A DNA stretch of 64,000 nucleotides. Origin: Ulota crispa. Lineage: Eukaryota > Streptophyta > Bryopsida > Orthotrichales > Orthotrichaceae. Positions 34,235 through 45,054 of this stretch are shown in pieces. The notes under the pieces were generated by a model. That model was given only the letters and a program-made list of their open reading frames with translations, was not told the origin of the DNA and did not search any database. Where the stretch lies: the NCBI GenBank assembly GCA_963920765.1, contig OY987244.1, positions 8,496,501-8,560,500 on the forward strand, in the 5' to 3' direction. Both the position numbers and the translations under genes were made by a program. The stretch's first letter is position 1. Each line of letters starts with the position of its first letter.

Positions 34235-35270
34235 TTCCTACCATGGAGCGAGACAAAGTTTACCATCAAATAACAAGGTTCCGTTGAGATAACGGCTTGT
34301 TGATTTGAATTTGGCCGGATGGAGCTAGGCGCATAGTTCCTCGGTTGGACCAAAATGCTTCTTTGATACGCTAAGTGCATGAGGAGCTTAGTCATTTTAG
34401 AGTGCGCATGACGCATTTTATGTTACGCAACCAGTATTCGTGGACTGGCATGTATCAGCAAGTTTCCACATATGTTTCACAGCATAAGGTGTGTGATCAA
34501 GTGAAATCAAGTTTCAACACTTTATTGCCACACTTAATGCCGTTATCTATCATGGGTTTAGGTTATCGTTGGTCTTTGGACTTTGTCGGTCCGCTTGTTG
34601 TCACTCCACGTGGAGCCAAGTACGTGTTGGTAATGATGGAACATTTCAGCAAATGAATTGAGTTGGTTGCTTTGCCTCAGAACTCTTTGGAGTTGGCAGC
34701 TATGGTATTTCTTGACCAAGTACTGGCACGCTTTGGACCACCGGCTGAAGTCTTTTCAGATTAAGGCCAAGAGTTTCTAGAGGCTTTTGAGACTCTATGC
34801 ACCAAGGCTTTGATTGATTATTGCACCACCTCTAGAGATCACCCTGAGGCGAATGGTTTGGCTCAGCGAATTGTTCAGACAGTCAAATGTGATTTACGCA
34901 AGTATGGATTGCTTTGTGGAAACCATTGAGATTAGGGTTTGATATTACCATGGATTGCCATGGATTGTCATAGATTGCCGTTTTAGTAAGTAGGTTTCTT
35001 TGGTTTCTTATAGCCCTTACCAGTTGCTATATAGATGGAAGCCTATTTTGCCTAACTTCGTGAAGGAGAAACTGGCTTCAATTGTGGACTTGGATAGTCC
35101 AGATGTTTGGGCTCAATGTCTACATGATCGAATTGAGTTCTTCAAGAAGGCCATGCCTATGACTTTGGAAAATTTACACATAGCTCAGCATTGAAATTCT
35201 TTGCGTTATGCGTGCATTTGTAGCGACGCTTATCGACCTCACCTACGAAGGTTCTTTCAAGGAGATTATA
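34235..35270 (+). pseudogene. Integrase
   Basis: An N-terminal zinc-binding stretch (VHEELSHF to HKVCDQ, 34375-34500) has lost at least one Cys. The catalytic core has YRWSLDFVGPL (Asp at 34579), FSD (Asp at 34759) and, exactly 35 codons on, Gln (CAG at 34864) in place of the third acidic residue of the DD35E triad. SYSPYQLLY and a basic C-terminal part follow to about 35270. Stops lie at 34285, 34306, 34372, 34654, 34762, 34927, 34933 and 35192. Confidence 0.85.
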
Positions 35271-35334
35271 TATTTGCAACGTGAAGCACCTATCACATTG
35301 GATGTCAGAGCATGACGTACCATTCTTTGAGTGA

Positions 35335-35640
35335 AGAACGTCTTGCCTAGTGGCATTCTTTTGTTGGAAGGCAAAGATGGGCAAGAGTGCAAGGAGCATT
35401 CCAAAAATTGTGCTCCTTGTCACTTGCCTATCGATAATACCGTGCAGCCGGAGTTGGCAATGGTGCCAGAAGGATTACCTTGTTTTATTTGTAGAGAGAA
35501 GAAAGACGCGGCTACTATGCTTTTGTGTGACTAGTGCCAACGTGGTTGGCATATGGCATGCTTAGTTCCGCCATTGTCGACTCTGCCTCCAGGAGATTGG
35601 ATTGTCCTCGTTGTAGGAGATCTTCAGGTCATGCTACATC
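35335..35640 (+). pseudogene. C-terminal PHD finger of the polyprotein
   Basis: After a linker with LLEGKDGQECKEHSKNCAPC the frame reads CFICREKKDAATMLLCD, a TAG at 35532, CQRGWHMACLVPPL and PPGDW. A one-base frame change then gives CPRC (35603-35614). The Cys4-His-Cys3 spacing and the WHMAC core are those of a PHD zinc finger, a module that reads histone H3 tails. In the retroelement it may steer integration or bind chromatin, as chromodomains do in other Gypsy elements; that role is inferred. Confidence 0.8.
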
Positions 35641-35989
35641 TCTGGACAAGCGCTGATAATCTCTTGAGGTCAAGCCTCTTAAGTTTGAGATGACAGCATT
35701 GCCACCTTTGTTGACTAAGCACCAGATTTGTAGTATACAAGGTTGGACTAATGGAAGATTGAATAAGAAATTGGCACTAAAAACCTGCCAAAGACGATTA
35801 ACGATGGGGCTTGTTATTGCACCCGGCCTACAATCTTTTATACTTTCTTTCATCATGTTCACTTGACATTGTCGGCCGCCGACAACATCACCTTCAGTGT
35901 AGATAGATGTTGAGGACTTTCATTCATCTTTGCATTTGGATCTAACTATACTTTTAGAATAGTCTTAGCTGACTCGCGAGTCTCTAGTA

Positions 35990-37378
35990 GCCAGCTAGAG
36001 GGGGCAATTGAGAGCATATTTGTATATATGTTTTTGGGTTACATTTTTGTTTTTATCTGCTGTTAGTGATAGTACACGATGTGTTGTGTTTAGCAATATC
36101 TATGTACATGACAGCCTTCTTGCTGGTGGCTGGCCCTTCAACACCAAAGGCCCAGCTTAGGTTTTCATTTTATCCTGGCTTTTCTCAGTATTATGGAGGT
36201 TCAAACATGAAATCTGGCCTACGAGTTTCTCACCTCACATGATCCCCACTCACTGGTGAATTATTTTTGTTCTCCCCTATGCCAAAAGTTTGACACACAT
36301 GTGAATTTGCAATTAGGATTTTGTGAGCAAGGCGGGGGTTTGAGCGTTTGAGATAAATGTGAGGATGGAACTTGCAAAAGTGAGTTTATGAAGTTCACTC
36401 CTCATGTGAATCAAGTTTGGAGTGAATTCTAGAGGTCAGTCACCTAGCTGTTCACTAGTAAATTCACAGAGGTGAATTGTGATGTGAGTCACCTCAAAAA
36501 GTTTAAGTTTGAAGCCCCCTATTGTTGATCCTTTGTTACCAAAGTTCTACCTTGAATAGGCAGTACATATGAACTTTTCTATAAAATCGAGATTTTTAAT
36601 GGTTAGTCTTGACTGTATCGATCAAGGGCCTCAATGATCCTGATATAAATTTGTCACTATGTTTTCTAGTGCAATGTTTCTAGTCCAGCTAGATCTAGTT
36701 TAGTTTCATGTTTTTCTTGATCTTTTCTTGACTTTTGGTGCCAAATGTTGAAAATATGCAAAGAAGATTATGAACGGGTGTGATTATTCCAGGCCACCTA
36801 GGTTAATTAATTTATATATTTGCAATATTTTGTTTCAATCAACATTTTTATGTCAATGTAGTATATATCAAGTTTCATTAATCTTGTTTATATTGTCTGA
36901 TTTTAGTTTTGTTTTAGAAGCTAAGCAACAACAAAAAAGCTAAGATACCTTTCTACAATCAAGTAAAATCAATTCATAGCAAAAGGGAAAATCAATTTGG
37001 AAATGGTGACGGCAATCTATATGTTGCCATCGTAAATGACTTTGTTTGAGCATTTCTGCAGGTGGTCCAATACCATCACTTTTTGCAAGGTGATCATGGT
37101 GGCCATGGTCTTAGTAAAGAAGAACTTCAAATGAGACTTGCTCATTGAATTGTTGTGCACACAAATGACCCATCTAAATTTGCAAGGGCTATGAATGAAG
37201 TTCCAAGTTTGGATGAATTTTATACTTAGAAACCTCATTTTGAAGGACAAGAGATTTTTGGCTCCTTTAAACAGAAGGTAGGGGTGCCTTTTGGTTCAAA
37301 ATGTGAGTCACATCAACTTGGCAAGGTGAATTTTCTCGTCCTAGAATTGAACTCACAAGTGCTTTTTGTTTCAATTGA
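35990..37378. other. Possible polypurine tract and 3' LTR zone
   Basis: AGAGGGGGCAATTG at about 35998 is a fair polypurine tract directly before a sequence that could start the 3' LTR. No downstream or upstream copy of this zone was recognised, so the LTR length is unknown. The DNA between 36300 and 36520 repeats GTGAATT and AGTCACCTC-type segments. No gene is seen. Confidence 0.35.
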
Positions 37379-37980
37379 ATGAGCAACATTCAATCTGACC
37401 CGGGAGAATCACCAAACCTCATCCTAGATGTGACAGTTGTTTTGCCTTCACGGCTTGCTCTAAACTGCTCACTTGACTCTCTTATAGCACATGTCACCAG
37501 CATTCAAGAGAGTGCTTGTGATGAGATTGAGTGGCACATTACTCGTTTGCCAACAATTTTGCAAAAACATGCTTTGTTCAACAGGCTAATACTAAAAAGA
37601 AATGTGCAGCCAAGATTATTCAAAATAATTGGAGCACGGCAGCTTCTACTTACATAGCTGGCATGCATAATTACAAGAGAAATTTAGTTGATAATATGCA
37701 ATTTTTCTTTTGCAATGATGACATCAGCCGTTGCGTGATAGGTACCAAGTGCAAGTGGGTTATCTCTTGCCCACCTCTGCCTCAAATATGGCCAGTCAAA
37801 TCAAGTACAAATTTGACAACAAAGGAAATCCTTGCTTTAGAGAATGCAGGCTTTTAGCTTCCTCAACAACATGCAATATCTCCTCGTTGTCTATTTGGTG
37901 ATAGCTCCTTACCTATGAATTTATTATCATTTTTTGTTCCAGATTTGCCTTATGAATATCCCAAAGTTTTTCTCTAATAA
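37379..37980 (+). pseudogene. Degenerate gag-like ORF fragments
   Basis: Two overlapping frames (37379-37657 and 37531-37857) form one coding-like region across a frame change near 37580. It starts at an ATG, has a leucine/alanine-rich helical part (CSLDSLIAHVTSIQ) and then an IQ-motif-like CAAKIIQNNWSTAA. It ends in weak similarity past stops. It resembles the N-terminal part of a retroelement polyprotein more than a host gene, so it may be the start of a second, truncated copy. The identification is tentative. Confidence 0.35.
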
Positions 37981-39265
37981 GGCTGTGCAGCGGAATATGA
38001 AAGGGCCATCAACCAAGCAATCTAACAACTGTGCTTCAGCTCACATTGTATTTGGTCACATCTGTCAAGTTACTTTGGTTCCTCATCCATGATTTGGATG
38101 TATTATATCATTTGATTTAGAATCCAAGTCTAGGATTCATAACTACATACTTACAATTGGTTCATTAATTTCCACATTGCTCTTGTCCTTACTTCACAAA
38201 GATGCTCCCAAAAGCATTTGGAAGGCATGGGCCATTTGCATATTGCAAGCAATTATACTTCTTGTTTCTTGTTGTTTGCAAACTAGATCCAGATGTAGAC
38301 CTCTTCATCCATGCTCCATCATTCAATTTTTTTGAAGTGAAGCGTGTGCTATTGAGCTCAAGACTTTTTCAATGATGATGACGTTAAACTTCATTGGATT
38401 CTCAACAGATTCTATAGAATTTTCATGAACTTTGTGATTAGCCAACTGCAAAAATTTGGTTTGCATTGAGATCATATGTGACACTCTGGTTTTAAATACA
38501 TTTAATTATTTGTTGTATTGCAATTTCTAGTTGAATTTTTTAAAAGTTATTCTATACACGTACATTAGTATGTCCTTCTGTATGTCAATGTCCCAAACCA
38601 ATTATATATCTAAACATTAAATGATGTTCAATATCTCAATGTTCATTTTGTGGAGTACTACAAGTTTGATCATTTTAGTTTTCAAAATATGTATTGACCA
38701 AATGAATGTATTAGTTCATGGATTAGATAGTGGTTTTTATTCTATGCTCTTGCATTGTTGTATGGTCATTTGATATCAATAGTTCTACATTTTGAAGCAT
38801 ATTTATAGTTGTGTCTCCCAAATGCGCAAAGATTTTATAAGACTTTCAATTTTGTCCAAATTGGCTTGCATTCCATTAATCCTAATAAGATTTTTAGTTT
38901 TGCAATTACTATTGCCATGTTCCATGCATGCACAGACTCTTTAGATTCCCTAATCATTACCCTTATCATCAATTGTAGGTAGTACAATTTATCAAACTTC
39001 TTCCACTTTGAAGAATATTCCACTTTCCCTCCATGGTCATAAGACCCGTACTTACACGGTCTTGGATACTCAGATTTTAGAATTCAAATTTCAAAATTCA
39101 AGTGTGACCCTTTTCCTTAAAGTTCCTGATGCTTTCGAAAAAAATTCAATGGTTTTCAGCAGAATTTTTCTCACCGCTCACAAAATCCAGGCTCACCGCT
39201 CACCGCTCACAAAGTTACGCTCACAAAATAGCACCTTCCAATGGTGAGGCACATTTGAAGACTGC
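37981..39265. other. Intergenic
   Basis: No supported gene. 39170-39230 has short CTCACCGCTCAC repeats; a similar CTCAC-rich patch lies at 60425-60480. Confidence 0.35.
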
Positions 39266-39268
39266 TTA

Positions 39269-41012
39269 GGGCTGCTTTACATATGGGGGCCGGGCCAATT
39301 TGGCTAGGGGCTGATTGCCTCAAATTTCAGCCCACATTTTGCTTAAGGCCAGCCTTCACTACTAATTAAAATAAGATTAGAGTGGGGGCCAATTGTCTCA
39401 TATGTAAAAGGCCTTGAGGCCAAGGAGTTGGGCCAATTCAATAAAGTTAAGCCATCTTTACACTAGAGGTGAGAAGTTGTGACAAAAATCTCTTATGGGC
39501 CAAGGCTTGTATTCAAAAAGCTAGCATTTGGAGATAGTGGCTCTTGTTGCAATGTAAAGTGAGAATAGGCCACAATTTTTTTTAATTAATTAATTTTTTT
39601 ATTTTTTATTTTTAAATTTGAATCAATGACATGACAATAGACACCAAAAAATAGCTAGTTGGACAGAGGGGGACGTTGCCAAAATGTGCATGAACCTTAA
39701 ACATGAAATTTGAAACAAACTCTTAAGTTCTTTGTTTACCTTATCAAGGTATGTTATACCAATGGCCTTCATAATTTTCTCTTTATCAACCACAAAGCAT
39801 TTATAATATTTTTGCATATTGATTTGTTCTTCCATAAATCAAATTTTATGCAGATAGTATCTAGCAGAATATATACTATAAGTTATGGATCATCAAGAGT
39901 ATCTTGCATAAAGGATGATAGAAAATGAAATCAAAATATCAACATATGCAAGGTTGAAAACTTCATGAGAAGCATAGAAGGAAAAAAATGATTTGCAAAT
40001 AGATACTTCCTCTATCCTATTATAAAACTCCAAAAAACTTCTCCATGAGGGATTAATTGTATTTTTAGTCATTATGCTAGTGGCAAATGCATTCTAGAAT
40101 CAATATACCACCTACCAAATGTTTGAAAAATCTCCAATTTTTATGTTGCCGTTTAGACACCCAAATTGCTTGCAAAAAGTACCATATTTGTACATGTTGC
40201 TAGCTCCTCATTATTGATAATTTAAAGATTAGTAGCAACTATGGTACCTCATAAGCGCAAGGCCAAGCTTGTTAGGAGAGGAATGCCCTACAATTGCTTA
40301 ACTTACCTCCATGAGATCATTGGACATGACAAACACTTTCTTAGCAATTGAAATTAGCAAAAGGGAGGTTTTTTGTGGAATAAGAACTATTCCTAATTTG
40401 GAGCTTTATATTGGGATGGAGGGTATACAAGCCTATGCAAGTAATCAGTAAATCCATTTAGCAAACTAAATGCCCCATGCTCCCCATGCCATCCCCCATC
40501 TCCCATCCCCCATCTCCCATCCCCCCATGCCATCCCCCATCTCCCATCCCCCATCTCCCATCCCCCCATGCCATGTCCCCCATGCCATCCCCCCATCTAG
40601 CCATCCCCCCATGCCATCCCCCCATGCCATCTCCCCATGCCATCCCCCCATGCCATCTCCCCATGCCATCCCCCCATTCCCCCATCCCCTGGCTTCTGTT
40701 GTACCCCGGCTTTTGTTATAACCCATTTTATTGGAGAAAAAATAATATTTTATGAAAAAAAAAAAATTAATGAAACTTGGCATTGGGCCCCAAAGCCAAG
40801 AATTGGCCTCCCATTTTTGGTGCACCCAATTCAAAGAGCTCGAGCCATGTCAAATCTTGTTTTTGTTGAATAAAAAATTCATCCCACCAAATTGGCCTTG
40901 CCATTAGGTGTAAGGGGGTTGGAGCTAATTTCAGCTTTTTGTCCAATCAGAAGCTAGGATCAGTGGCCTTTGACGCAGGCAGTTGGCGTGGCCCCCATAT
41001 GTAAAGCGGCCC
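39269..41012. mobile_element. Harbinger-like element, 1.74 kb, non-autonomous
   Basis: Ends GGGCTGCTTTACATATGGGG and the complement of GGGCCGCTTTACATATGGGG pair over 20 or more bases. Both are flanked by TTA (39266-39268 and 41013-41015), the PIF/Harbinger target. No transposase frame remains. The interior includes the minisatellite at 40470-40690. Confidence 0.75.
40470..40690. repeat. C-rich minisatellite
   Basis: Variants of CCCCCATGCCATCCCCCATC repeat with 6-12 bp modules over about 220 bp. The strand asymmetry is complete (G-rich on the minus strand). Long open frames on both strands here (Met-Gly-Asp or Pro-Ser-His repeats) are repeat translations. The G-runs could form G-quadruplexes. 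Confidence 0.85.
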
Positions 41013-41153
41013 TTAAATCCTCTCTGAACACAATTTAAGAGTACAAGGCAAGTACATAAATTGCAATGTGTTTATAAAAACTAGCCCATTTATTTGAAAC
41101 ATCGTCCTCTTTGGGTCAATTTTGGATTCTCTTTTAACCAAAGATTAAATATA

Positions 41154-41560
41154 GGGAAATTACAAATAGGGGCATGTAAATGAAAACTATTATAGATAGA
41201 GGCGCAGTTTCAAAATAATTACAAATAGGGGCGCAATATCACTATAATTTGTAAATTTCTGTAATTTTTTTGCTTTGGACATTGGTTGATTTTTAGACAT
41301 TTCACATGAAATGTTGGCTAAATTCCAAAAAACTTAAAGGCCTTTCCAAAAATTGTCATCCCCTTTACTAAAATTTCTTTATTTAGGCTTGATTTGGAGA
41401 GGCCTATAAGTTTTTTGGAAGTTAACTAGCATTTCATTTGATATGTCTAAATCAACCAATGTCTTAACCAAAAAAAATTGCAAATAATTAAAAATTATTT
41501 TGAAATTGTGCCCCTATTTGTAATATTTTTCATTTTCATGCCCCTATTTGTAATTTCCCC
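41154..41560. mobile_element. MULE-type MITE with perfect 9-bp duplication
   Basis: Ends GGGAAATTACAAATAGGGGC and its complement. TTAAATATA is present exactly at 41145-41153 and 41561-41569. Subterminal copies of ATTACAAATAGGGGC repeat inside each arm. 407 bp, non-coding. Confidence 0.85.
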
Positions 41561-41715
41561 TTAAATATACCATGATTTTAAATGCACATTGTTCAAAAAA
41601 CACATACCAATAGAATTTGGAATTTTTGTTTGTTTGTCAATAAGCCTTTATGAAACAAGAACCAATGACGCTATATTTCATGAAAAAGTTGCATTGGCAC
41701 GTGAGATTTTTTATA

Positions 41716-42367
41716 TTAACCCCTCACCGCCTAAGAGGCCCAAATTGGGCCCCTCTAAATTTTATTCAAAGATTTGCAACATTTTTTCAAGATTTTCTTA
41801 GTGATTATTATTATTTTTAAATTCTTATTGAAGTCTATTTTTAGCATCAAGAGTCTGATTTTGAAAATGAATTAAAGTGATTTGTCTATTCAAGATTTTG
41901 TGCAAGGGAGTCCATTGCAAATCTTCACTTTCTAGTGTTGAAGGATCTTGGAAATGAGCCTCAAATACACTAGAACTTGGAGAAAAATCACATTAAAAAT
42001 TCAATTAAAGAAATTGTAGAATAGATTTTGAGAAGTCAAAAATTGATTGGGGTTATACATGTTATACTTTACATACTCATTTTTTTGTGGTACCTCCAAT
42101 ATTAGGTTTGAGATGCAAAATGAAGATTGAAAGACTTCAAATCAATTTCGCAGTTTTAACACCCTCATGATCAAACATTATAAACTTTCAATCCATAAAT
42201 GATGTTGTTGTGATTTCTTTTTCTATGTGATCTATAACATGTCTACTTTGAATTTGTATAGTTGCACTTAAGAGAAAATTGATAAGACTGATCAAAATGC
42301 TTGCATTTTTTACACTTTCAAGCAAATTCTGAGATACTCAAAAATACCATGGGCGGTGATGGGTTAA
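41716..42367 (+). mobile_element. piggyBac-like MITE (TTAA), 652 bp
   Basis: TTAA at 41716-41719 and 42364-42367. Ends CCCCTCACCGCC and the complement of CCCATCACCGCCC. The interior (GAGCCTCAAATACACTAGA, TCTAGTGTTGAAGGATCTTG) is shared with the elements at 58512 and 18009, though their outermost 15 bp differ. Confidence 0.75.
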
Positions 42368-43479
42368 GGGGGACCAAACTTCATCCTACATGAATGGACT
42401 AGCTTCTTCAAGTACAATGCAAATTTTTATTAGTTGTGCAAGTGACTTGGGGATCTTTTAGTATATTCATACAAACCACGTGCAATCAAATTTTGAATCC
42501 CCTATTTTATGTTCCAAAACTTAAATAAAAAGAAAAGAAAAAAACATGAGAACATTTTCCTACTTTGGAAGTTTATGTTCTAAATTATTGATAATTTTAT
42601 TGGTTAATTATAATTACTTACAAGTTTTTGAAGTAAAATGATACACTACATAGCTAAAAATAACTTTCACACCCCTATTTTATGTAAGATTTTTTTTAGA
42701 TACACAAAAAATCCCAAAAATGAAGCTCTATTGAAAGTTACATTTCTTGTATATTGATGTAATGGTCATTTAAATGTGTTCTTTATAAATATTTGAGTTG
42801 AAAAACTTGCCATTTTAGTCTATTTTCAACCTTCTCTAGAAATCATTTAGCATATTATTTGGATTGAAGATTTTGGCAATAGAATCTATAGTCTTGATTA
42901 AACAATGCTCAAAATTATAAGTTGAAATCATAGTTTATTAAAAAGTAAATTAAGGATCAAAAGATCACTTGAGTGCACGTGGTGTACTATAGATATTGTA
43001 AGTTGATAGGCAGATTTGGCATAAAATAATTCCCTAAAACTTTGCCTAATTATAAAATAAATTATTCTCCAAAAATGTCCAATATCAAACAAATCAAAAA
43101 ATCAAAATGTTGAATATTATAAAAATCATTAAGCTTACTAACAATGGAAGGTCAAGGTTGATTCCAAGAGGGCTCAATTCATTGCAAATTTTCTACCCAG
43201 GACTAATTTTAGAAAGTAAAAGATGCTTAGAAAAAGCCTTAACTCTTCTAAATTTTTTGGTTGAATGCCAAATAATAACAATTTTTTTGAAAGTGCCTAA
43301 TCTTGATTAATTATGAAATCAGATGCCTAATTGGGTTTTTCTCTAAAAATAATTGATTTGGCAGAGACTTGCCAAATTTGCTCCCAACCTACAATATACT
43401 AAGTGACCTCCCTCCCCCCCTCCGAGGCAAGTGATAAGCATTGAACTCTTTTGTGCATAATATTAGTGAATGCTATCAT
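42368..43479. other. Intergenic
   Basis: A/T-rich, no gene or element boundary recognised. Confidence 0.35.
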
Positions 43480-43571
43480 GGAACTATTAAAACTTTTTGT
43501 TGGTAGCAAATGCCAATTATACAGCAACATACATAGTATGTATTATAGTAGCTCGGTTGTTCAAGGGTTAA
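43480..43571. mobile_element. Right-end fragment of a TTAA MITE
   Basis: Nearly identical to 61278-61366 (AAAACTTTTTGTTGGTAGCA through the terminal GGTTAA), but the left half is not present. A truncated copy. Confidence 0.6.
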
Positions 43572-43859
43572 TATATACATAAGTTATCTACATAGTCTTT
43601 CCCACTTGGATGTTCTCATACTCAACTTAGATAATTGGTATCAATTTATTTGATTCAACTCTAACTTTATATACATTCTCTTGATGAGATCTCACAAAGA
43701 TTCTTTGTTTCTAAAACAACTAAATTCATTTGATTCATAAGAATTGTGAAAATAAAATATTTTGCAAAACTCTAATTTAAATAAACTATTCAATTTATCA
43801 ATTAAGTATAGTCTAGTTTTTTGTGAAAAAATAAGAAGTTAGAAGAAAATTTGAGAAAA

Positions 43860-44900
43860 ACTCATTGCCCCCCTCTCAGGTCTCCTAGTGAAAAGCTCTT
43901 GGAGGTCCATGCCCCCTCTAGCTCTTGGGCCTCTAGGAGCTCTAAGAGCACATCCACCCATCTAATGGCTTTGGAACGGGTTCCGAGCATTTGAGCAGGG
44001 ACAATTTGGGGAAAATGGACGGCATGGTCGTTGTTGTCCAGTAGTTTGCAAAAGGAATGACCTGCAAACATATTTACTGGGCGGAATTATTTTGTGACCT
44101 ACCACGTGTACTCCTTATGGGACCAGAGACAAGTCAAGTTGTGGGTTCAATTCCCATTGCTTTGTTGGGACAAGCATTGGTGCATAGGGGTCCACACTCT
44201 TTGGAAATAGAATAGCTTACCGCAATACAAGCTCGCTCAAAAAATTATGAGTCCCAGGGGAGAGCGCCTCCAATTAACCTTTTTGACGATGCCGCTCAGC
44301 CAATCTCGCTGAGCATACTGCTGATGAAGACATGAGATGCGGCACGGACCCTCAAGCCACCTTGAATGATTGTTTATCAACAACCGGTGTAGATGCTCTA
44401 ATGTAAACCGACTGTAACATGACCCCAAATTGGATGAGAAATTTGGATGAGACTGTTACGTGGACGGGATCTCCACATCCATCCATCCAACTCCCTTAAT
44501 CGCCTCTCCTCTCTAGTCGTCTCTTCTTTCTTCCGTTTTTCCTTCTTCTTTCTCCCCTCTCCTCTTTCTTGCTTGCAGGCGAAGCTGTAAAGGACGAGAC
44601 CCTGTATGAAGAGACTTGAAACAGAGGGCCCTGGGAAGCGGATCAACCATGCCTTTGTGGTGAGGGGTGGTGAGGTAGGAGGTGCGGTGCCAGCACATGT
44701 TGACCAACTCGGAGTTGTTTCGCTCAGCTGCTCGCAATGACTGAGGCTTTGCTCGAGGGTGAGGCCGTGGCAGGGCTCATTGGTACTGTTCGCCAGCTTG
44801 ATGATTTTGCTGAGTACGTGACACGGCCCTTGACTTCGCTCCAATGTACTCCAACAGGATACACAGTCTCCTTGCTAATTTATTATGGAACTCTCGTGAT
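43860..44900. other. GC-rich region upstream of TRM6, no resolved gene
   Basis: The composition changes sharply here. 44095-44160 contains a tRNA T-arm-like GTGGGTTCAATTCCCAT (a 5-bp stem counting one G-T pair), probably a SINE remnant. A minus-strand frame 44398-44844 (148 codons) and a plus-strand frame 44737-44904 (55 codons, MTEALLEGEAVAGLIGTVRQ) overlap. The second looks more protein-like but is isolated and matches nothing I recognise; it may be an exon of an unresolved gene. Confidence 0.3.
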
Positions 44901-45054
44901 CTAGTTGTAGTACGAATATTTGCTTCGCATGTGACCTTACGTCAAATTCTCCTGTCTTGAGCACTTTAGGAGGTCACATTGCCTTTTTAGAGCAACACCT
45001 GATATACCAGCTGTAAATTTGGAAACACGTAGGTGTTTATACCTTGTCTTTGAT

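Larger units (their letters stand above)
27880..35870 (+). mobile_element. Decayed Ty3/Gypsy-type retrotransposon encoding a DNA methyltransferase and a PHD finger
   Basis: Domain order along the plus strand: gag-like region, aspartic protease (DSG at 28499), C5-DNA methyltransferase (motif I at 29181, ENV at 29580, C-terminal motifs at 32148), reverse transcriptase (YIDD at 33210), RNase H, integrase (D 34579, D 34759, Gln in place of Glu 34864) and PHD finger (35480-35614). RT before RNase H before integrase places it in the Ty3/Gypsy order. Numerous stops and several frameshifts mark it as inactive. A purine-rich AGAGGGGGCAATTG at about 35998 could be the polypurine tract with a 3' LTR starting near 36009. 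No matching 5' LTR was seen, and the 5' end seems lost. Methyltransferase-bearing retrotransposons have, to my recollection, been reported in charophyte algae and dinoflagellates; this copy fits that class. Confidence 0.85.

Noticed and set aside
27880-35870. A reassigned genetic code (TAG/TGA as sense) to explain open frames with stops
   Set aside because: TRM6 and the HINT gene use TGG, CAG and CGA normally and end in TGA. The retroelement also has frameshifts and lost catalytic residues, so it is decay.
40393-40873. Six overlapping ORFs on both strands
   Set aside because: Products of a C-rich minisatellite; low complexity and no splice or start context.
44141-44157. Functional tRNA gene
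   Set aside because: The T arm is good, but no acceptor or anticodon arm can be paired upstream.
44398-44844. 148-codon minus-strand ORF with a Lys/Glu-rich part
   Set aside because: The Lys/Glu part is a CTT/TCC-rich pyrimidine tract read on the other strand. No homology is recognised, so it is not called.
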